The notes below the pieces were generated by a model. That model was not told the origin of the DNA and did not search any database. It was given only the letters and a program-made list of their open reading frames with translations. Shown one piece after another: positions 60,642 through 64,000 of a stretch of 64,000 bases of DNA. Origin of the DNA: Paractinoplanes toevensis (GTDB lineage Bacteria; Actinomycetota; Actinomycetes; Mycobacteriales; Micromonosporaceae). Each line of letters begins with the position of its first letter. The stretch's first letter is position 1. The position numbers and the translations under genes were made by a program. The DNA is taken from assembly GCF_018332695.1 (NCBI RefSeq), contig NZ_BOQN01000107.1, positions 1-64,000 of the forward strand, given 5' to 3'.

Positions 60642-61262
60642 GTGAAACGGGACACGATCGCGGCGCGCCGCGCCGCCGCCACCGACGATCGGCGCAGGCA
60701 CATCGTCGAGGCCGCGGTCCGAGCAATCGAGGCGTACGGGACGGAAGCCGGCCTGAGTGCGATAGCCGACCAGGCCGGCGTTCCCCGCCCGCACGTGTAC
60801 CGGCACTTCACCGGCAAGGACGACCTCGACCAGGAGGTCGGCCGGCACGCCGCGCGCGAGCTGAGCACCTGGATCCGGCCGAGCCTGACCGCCCGCGGCA
60901 CCCCGGCGTCGATCATCCACGGCCTGATCGAGCGGGTCGTGCAGTGGGCGGTCGACCACCCCAACCTGTACCGCTTCCGGGCCCGGCTGGGCTCCCCCGC
61001 CGCGGTCGACGAGCTGGTCGACGCCCTGGCCGCGTACCTGCGGGCGGCCGGCTACGACACCCGCCCGCCGGCCTACGTGGTGGCCGGCGTGATCGGCCTG
61101 GCCGACGCCGGCATCCTCTGGTGGCTCGACCACCCCGACGAGACCGGCCGCGCCGCACTGACCGACTGGCTGGCCGACCAGGTGTGGCTGGTGCTGGCCG
61201 ACATGCTGCGCCGCATCGGCCACCCGTTCGACCCGGACGCGACCCTCAGCCCACGGTCCTGA
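60642..61262 (+). CDS. TetR-family regulator, probable fatty-acid type
   Basis: 206 aa from GTG 60642 (VKRDTIAARR). HTH: AVRAIEAYGTEAGLSAIADQAG, then VPRPHVYRHFTGKDDLDQE. The ligand domain has IHGLIERVVQWAVDHPNLYRF and YVVAGVIGLADAGILWWLDHP. Divergent from the acyl-CoA oxidase, so it likely represses fatty-acid degradation genes. Its 3' end overlaps the convergent gene by 17 bp. Confidence 0.92.
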   Translation: MKRDTIAARRAAATDDRRRHIVEAAVRAIEAYGTEAGLSAIADQAGVPRPHVYRHFTGKDDLDQEVGRHAARELSTWIRPSLTARGTPASIIHGLIERVVQWAVDHPNLYRFRARLGSPAAVDELVDALAAYLRAAGYDTRPPAYVVAGVIGLADAGILWWLDHPDETGRAALTDWLADQVWLVLADMLRRIGHPFDPDATLSPRS

Positions 61263-62214
61263 CCACCCGGTAGGTCACCGAGCTGGACCCGACGACCGTG
61301 CCGGCCGGGATGCCGTCCCGATCCGCGGTCAGCCGGGTGCGCTCCCCGATGAACGCACCGGTCACCGGGTCGATGACGATCTCCCGACGCTCCCCGGCCG
61401 CCACGATTCCCAGCGCCGTGCCGGTGTGACCGTCCAGCGTGGTGGTGCGTTCGGTGATGGTCAGCGCCGGCAGTAAGGCGAGGGCGCGGTAGAGGGCGGC
61501 CCGCAGGTCGGCCGGGAGAAGTCCGCTGCGCAGGGCGTCGGCCGCATAGACCAGCACCTCCTGGTCGGGATCCCGGCCGTGCCCGTCGGTCTCCCGGCGC
61601 AACTGGTCGAAGAGCCGGCGCGGATCGCGGGTCAGGTCGTCGACGAACGACGCGGTGGGCTCCTGCCAGTTGCCGGGGCGGTCGCACGAGTCCACGCCGG
61701 GCTGCGGGAAGAAGTCGCCGCAGCGACCGCGCCAGGTCTCCGGTTCCGCTCGCACGTCGTCGGGACCGGGACCGCCGACCAGGTAGGTGCGCTCGCCGGT
61801 GTCGGTCCGGCGCTGGACCCACTCGCCGTCCGGGTCGGCCGGAACCCACGTCTCGAAGCGCATACCGAACCGGTAGGACGACGCCGGGCCGTAGGCCATG
61901 CTCAACGAGTGGGTGACGATGTACCGGTACCGGCCGGCCGGCACCGGAGCGTCCGGGTTCTGGCTCTGCGCATCCGCGGCCAGGCTCAGGGTGTGCGCCA
62001 CCTCGACCATGGCGCCGGGTGGGTGGTGACGGCGCTGCACGACCGCCGCCCCGGCGATGGCGATCAGGACGGCGACGGCCGCCGCGGCGAGCACTCTCCT
62101 CGGCGTACGGCTGCGGCTCTTGTGCAAGACGCGCGCCCGGGCGCGCCGCAGCGAGAGTGCGTCCGGCTCGGCCGGCGGATAGAGCTCCCGCAGGGCTTCG
62201 TCGAGGTCGCTCAT
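61246..62214 (-). CDS. CU044_5270 family membrane protein, probable anti-sigma partner
   Basis: 322 aa. N-terminal 40 residues are cytosolic and charged (LDEALRELYPPAEPD), followed by one transmembrane helix (about 41-60, VLAAAAVAVLIAIAGAAVV). The outer part has beta structure (YRYIVTHSLSMAYG; RFETWVPADPDGEWVQRR) and pair of Cys (RGRCGDFFPQPGVDSCD). This resembles the CU044_5270 family that follows ECF sigma genes. It overlaps the sigma gene by four bases (ATGA). A role in holding the sigma factor until a cell-envelope signal is inferred. Confidence 0.88.
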   Translation of the reverse strand: MSDLDEALRELYPPAEPDALSLRRARARVLHKSRSRTPRRVLAAAAVAVLIAIAGAAVVQRRHHPPGAMVEVAHTLSLAADAQSQNPDAPVPAGRYRYIVTHSLSMAYGPASSYRFGMRFETWVPADPDGEWVQRRTDTGERTYLVGGPGPDDVRAEPETWRGRCGDFFPQPGVDSCDRPGNWQEPTASFVDDLTRDPRRLFDQLRRETDGHGRDPDQEVLVYAADALRSGLLPADLRAALYRALALLPALTITERTTTLDGHTGTALGIVAAGERREIVIDPVTGAFIGERTRLTADRDGIPAGTVVGSSSVTYRVVRTVG

Positions 62215-62720
62215 GACTCGCCTTTCACCGCGGGGAGGGTGGCGCGCAGCGTGCGCCGCACGCGGTGCATCCGGGACCGGACGGTCCCTTCCGGAATGCC
62301 GAGGGCGACGGCGATCTCCCGGGACTCGAGCCCGGCGAGGCTGCTGAGCAGCAGCACCTCGCGATCACCGTCGGAGAGCGCGGCGATGGCCGCGGCGAGC
62401 TGCCGGAGATGGGTACGGGCATCAAGGCGTTCGGCGGTACGGTCGTGCCCGTCCTCCGCCTCGGCACGTTGCCCGGCCAGCCGTTCGGCCATCCGCGTCT
62501 GCTGCGCCTGGGTGCGATGGTGGCGGCGCAGCAGGTTGGTGGCTATGCCGTAGAGCCAGGCGCGCAGGCTCCCCAACTCGGCCCGATAGTCGGCACGCTG
62601 CTGCCAGGCGGCCAGAAAGGTCTCGGCGACCAGGTCCTCGGCGGCGGTGGCACCGGCCTGGCGGGCGAGATATCGCCACAGCCCCGGTGCGTGCTCGTCG
62701 AAGACGGCGGCGAGGTTCAT
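62211..62720 (-). CDS. ECF RNA polymerase sigma factor (SigE-like)
   Basis: 169 aa from ATG 62720 (MNLAAVFDEHAPGL); codons upstream are not conserved-looking. Region 2: DEHAPGLWRYLARQAGATAAEDLVAET, LRAWLYGIATNLLRRH. Region 4: LSDGDREVLLLSSLAGLESREIAVALG, then IPEGTVRSRMHRVRR, the -35 recognition helix. It directs RNA polymerase to specific promoters. Operon with the CU044_5270-type gene. Some homologues bear a CU044_2847-type annotation. Confidence 0.93.
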   Translation of the reverse strand: MNLAAVFDEHAPGLWRYLARQAGATAAEDLVAETFLAAWQQRADYRAELGSLRAWLYGIATNLLRRHHRTQAQQTRMAERLAGQRAEAEDGHDRTAERLDARTHLRQLAAAIAALSDGDREVLLLSSLAGLESREIAVALGIPEGTVRSRMHRVRRTLRATLPAVKGES

Positions 62721-62751
62721 ACCGTTACTTGCCAGGAACGGCTCCCCGCGT

Positions 62752-63219
62752 TCACGCCCTCCGGTCGAGGGCCCGCAGCACTCCGTAGGTGACGGCACCG
62801 TAGACCAGGTGTGGCACGAGGTCGCTCAGCCAATCGGTGGCCGACCAGCCGCGCGGATCGGTCACCCGCAGGGCGGTCATCGACACGTCGGTGGAGGCCA
62901 TCGCGGTGATGCCGGCCAGCGCACCGCCTACCGGGAGCGGTGGCCGGAAACCGGCCGCCCGCGCCACCCCGAAGGCGGCGCCGATCCCGACCCCGGTCAG
63001 CATGCCGGTGAGGCTGCCCAGCCCGGCGATCCGGTTGTCGCGGGTCTCCCCCTCGCCCGGGACGGACACCGGCAGCCGGTCCTCGATGGCTTCGACGGTC
63101 TGTTCCGGGGTGCTGCTGGTGCCCCGGCCCCGCCACACCATGTCCAGATAGGTCGCGGCGTTGAGCGCGGCCGTTCCCGCGGCTCCGGCGGCGGCTCCGG
63201 CCAGCATTCCTGTCCTCAT
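62752..63219 (-). CDS. Small multi-helix membrane protein, 155 aa
   Basis: From ATG 63219 (MRTGMLAGAAAGAAG). Three or four hydrophobic segments with Gly/Ala-rich helices (LTGMLTGVGIGAAFGVARAAG; GGALAGITAMASTDV; VPHLVYGAVTYGVLRAL). It resembles Gly-zipper-type small membrane proteins but no family is assigned. Divergent from the PadR gene across 80 bp and ahead of the sigma gene by 31 bp on the same strand. Confidence 0.78.
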   Translation of the reverse strand: MRTGMLAGAAAGAAGTAALNAATYLDMVWRGRGTSSTPEQTVEAIEDRLPVSVPGEGETRDNRIAGLGSLTGMLTGVGIGAAFGVARAAGFRPPLPVGGALAGITAMASTDVSMTALRVTDPRGWSATDWLSDLVPHLVYGAVTYGVLRALDRRA

Positions 63220-63267
63220 GCTCTCGGCATGCCCGCCGCGCCGATCATCAAACAATAGTACGGTTGA

Positions 63268-63279
63268 CGGTATATACCG
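63268..63279. promoter_or_regulatory. Palindrome between membrane gene and PadR gene
   Basis: CGGTATATACCG is a 12-bp perfect palindrome 20 bp before the PadR start, preceded by TTGACG, which could serve as a -35 element. A likely PadR operator that covers the promoter; by placement it could control both divergent genes. Confidence 0.6.
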
Positions 63280-63299
63280 CCGCCTGTAACGTCGCACCC

Positions 63300-63626
63300 A
63301 TGCAAGAACCCACCTTCCTCATTCTCACCGCGCTGGCGGTCGAGCCCCGGCACGGATATGGCGTGATCCAGTCCGTCACCGCCCTCTCCGGCGGCGAGGT
63401 GAAACTCCGGGCCGGCACCCTCTACGGCGCCCTCGACCGGCTCACCGAGCGGGGCCTCGTCGAGGTCGACCGGGAAGAGGCGGTCGACGGCCGGCTGCGC
63501 CGCTACTACCGGCTCACCGACAGCGGCGCGGGGGCGCTGTCGGCCGAGGCCGCCCGGCTGCGGCGCAACGCGTCGGCCGCCGAGACGCAGTTACGCCGCC
63601 GCCCGTCGTTCGGCGGTGCCGCATGA
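63300..63626 (+). CDS. PadR-family transcriptional regulator
   Basis: 108 aa from ATG 63300. Begins MQEPTFLILTALAVEPRHGYGVIQSV and continues with KLRAGTLYGALDRLTERGLVEVDRE and RRYYRLTDSGAGALSAEAARL, the winged HTH plus wing and dimer helix of PadR subfamily 2. It overlaps by four bases (ATGA) a membrane protein gene, the arrangement of PadR with its target. Confidence 0.94.
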   Translation: MQEPTFLILTALAVEPRHGYGVIQSVTALSGGEVKLRAGTLYGALDRLTERGLVEVDREEAVDGRLRRYYRLTDSGAGALSAEAARLRRNASAAETQLRRRPSFGGAA

Positions 63627-64000
63627 CACTGGAAAATCAGTACCGCCGCCTGCTACTGGCCTACCCGGGCCGCTACCGCCGGGCGCACGGCGCCGAGATC
63701 GTCACCACGCTGCTGGAGATGGCCGGCGACGGCCAGACCCGGCCCACCCGGTCGGACGCCTGGCATCTGTTCGTCAGCGGTGTGCGCCAGCGTTTCCGGC
63801 TGCCCGCGCGGCCCCTCGTCTGGGTCGCCGCGGCGCTGATCCTGCTGATCGGCGGGGGTTTCGGGTCGGCCGCCGGCTCGTGGGCGGCCGAGCAGACGTT
63901 CGCCGCCCTGCCCGGCGACACGACCCTGATGGCGCTGACCCACCAGGCGGCCGGCGGCGGCAGCCAGTACGGTTCGGCCCGCTCGTCGTCACCCTGGTGG
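63623..64000 (+). CDS. Membrane protein, partial (runs off the window)
   Basis: Starts at ATG 63623 overlapping the PadR stop (ATGA) and stays open to the last base (126 codons). N-terminus TLENQYRRLLLAYPGRYRRAHGAEIVTTLLE resembles the cytosolic prefix domain of PadR-associated membrane proteins (permease-prefix/DUF1700-like). A transmembrane helix (about 72-93, VWVAAALILLIGGGFGSAAG) follows. Target of the upstream PadR repressor, function unknown, 3' end missing. Confidence 0.82.
   Translation, partial: MTLENQYRRLLLAYPGRYRRAHGAEIVTTLLEMAGDGQTRPTRSDAWHLFVSGVRQRFRLPARPLVWVAAALILLIGGGFGSAAGSWAAEQTFAALPGDTTLMALTHQAAGGGSQYGSARSSSPWW

Overview
The window is about 64 kb of high-GC actinobacterial DNA. 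Gene content and style (SARP regulator with NB-ARC and TPR parts, IclR/TetR/PadR regulators, many secreted hydrolases, YbaB next to WXG100-like proteins, dense GTG starts) fit a filamentous actinomycete. A member of the Micromonosporaceae such as Actinoplanes is my best guess from gene content alone.

Layout. (1) 1-8.3 kb is an accessory patch: short, mostly unrecognised genes with long gaps, several stretches of lower GC, a HEPN/TOPRIM-type protein (2130-3404), an overlapping two-gene unit (4225-5161), a tandem 20-bp repeat and the broken tail of an ISL3-type transposase. (2) 8.3-16.2 kb carries a 925-aa SARP/AfsR-type regulator, a lipoprotein with a zinc-peptidase motif, a P-loop kinase, a TetR gene with a clear palindrome beside a frameshifted membrane gene, and two small-molecule kinases (APH type, fructosamine-kinase type). 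(3) 16.2-22.9 kb looks like one sugar or sugar-acid unit: semialdehyde dehydrogenase and FAH-type dehydratase on the minus strand; IclR regulator, Tat-type binding lipoprotein and a fused double permease on the plus strand, with alternating TCGAAC half-sites before the transporter. (4) 22.9-33.1 kb holds gpsA, a Ser/Thr kinase with a membrane partner, a GNAT-like acyltransferase, remnants of a divergent SDR/XRE pair, an acyl-CoA ligase, a GH26-like secreted glycosidase, an acyltransferase-3 membrane protein and a sugar-efflux type MFS protein.

(5) 33.1-39.9 kb is a minus-strand run: secreted subtilase, orphan polymorphic-toxin C-terminal domain, probable immunity protein, metallophosphoesterase, YbaB/EbfC protein and two type VII-like secretion targets. 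(6) 40.0-48.8 kb has a GH81 beta-1,3-glucanase with a LacI/CebR-like operator, an AraC/VOC pair, a SnoaL-UPF0158 fusion, a secreted protein behind a second operator of the same kind, and a nitroreductase plus cNMP/FAD oxidoreductase operon. (7) 48.9-64 kb has tRNA-Gly(GCC), a thiolase-like enzyme, a STAS protein, a second GH26-like protein, a P450, endonuclease V, an SDR/TetR pair with tandem operators, a lysyl-oxidase-like protein, an M48-like protein that has lost the first His of HExxH, an acyl-CoA oxidase with its TetR, an ECF sigma factor with a CU044_5270-type partner, and a PadR-controlled membrane protein cut by the window end.

No rRNA, CRISPR array, complete insertion sequence or replication origin was seen. 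The most interesting places are the HEPN/TOPRIM gene, the overlapping pair at 4.2-5.2 kb, the type VII-like toxin/immunity run, and the M48-like protein with the broken zinc motif.
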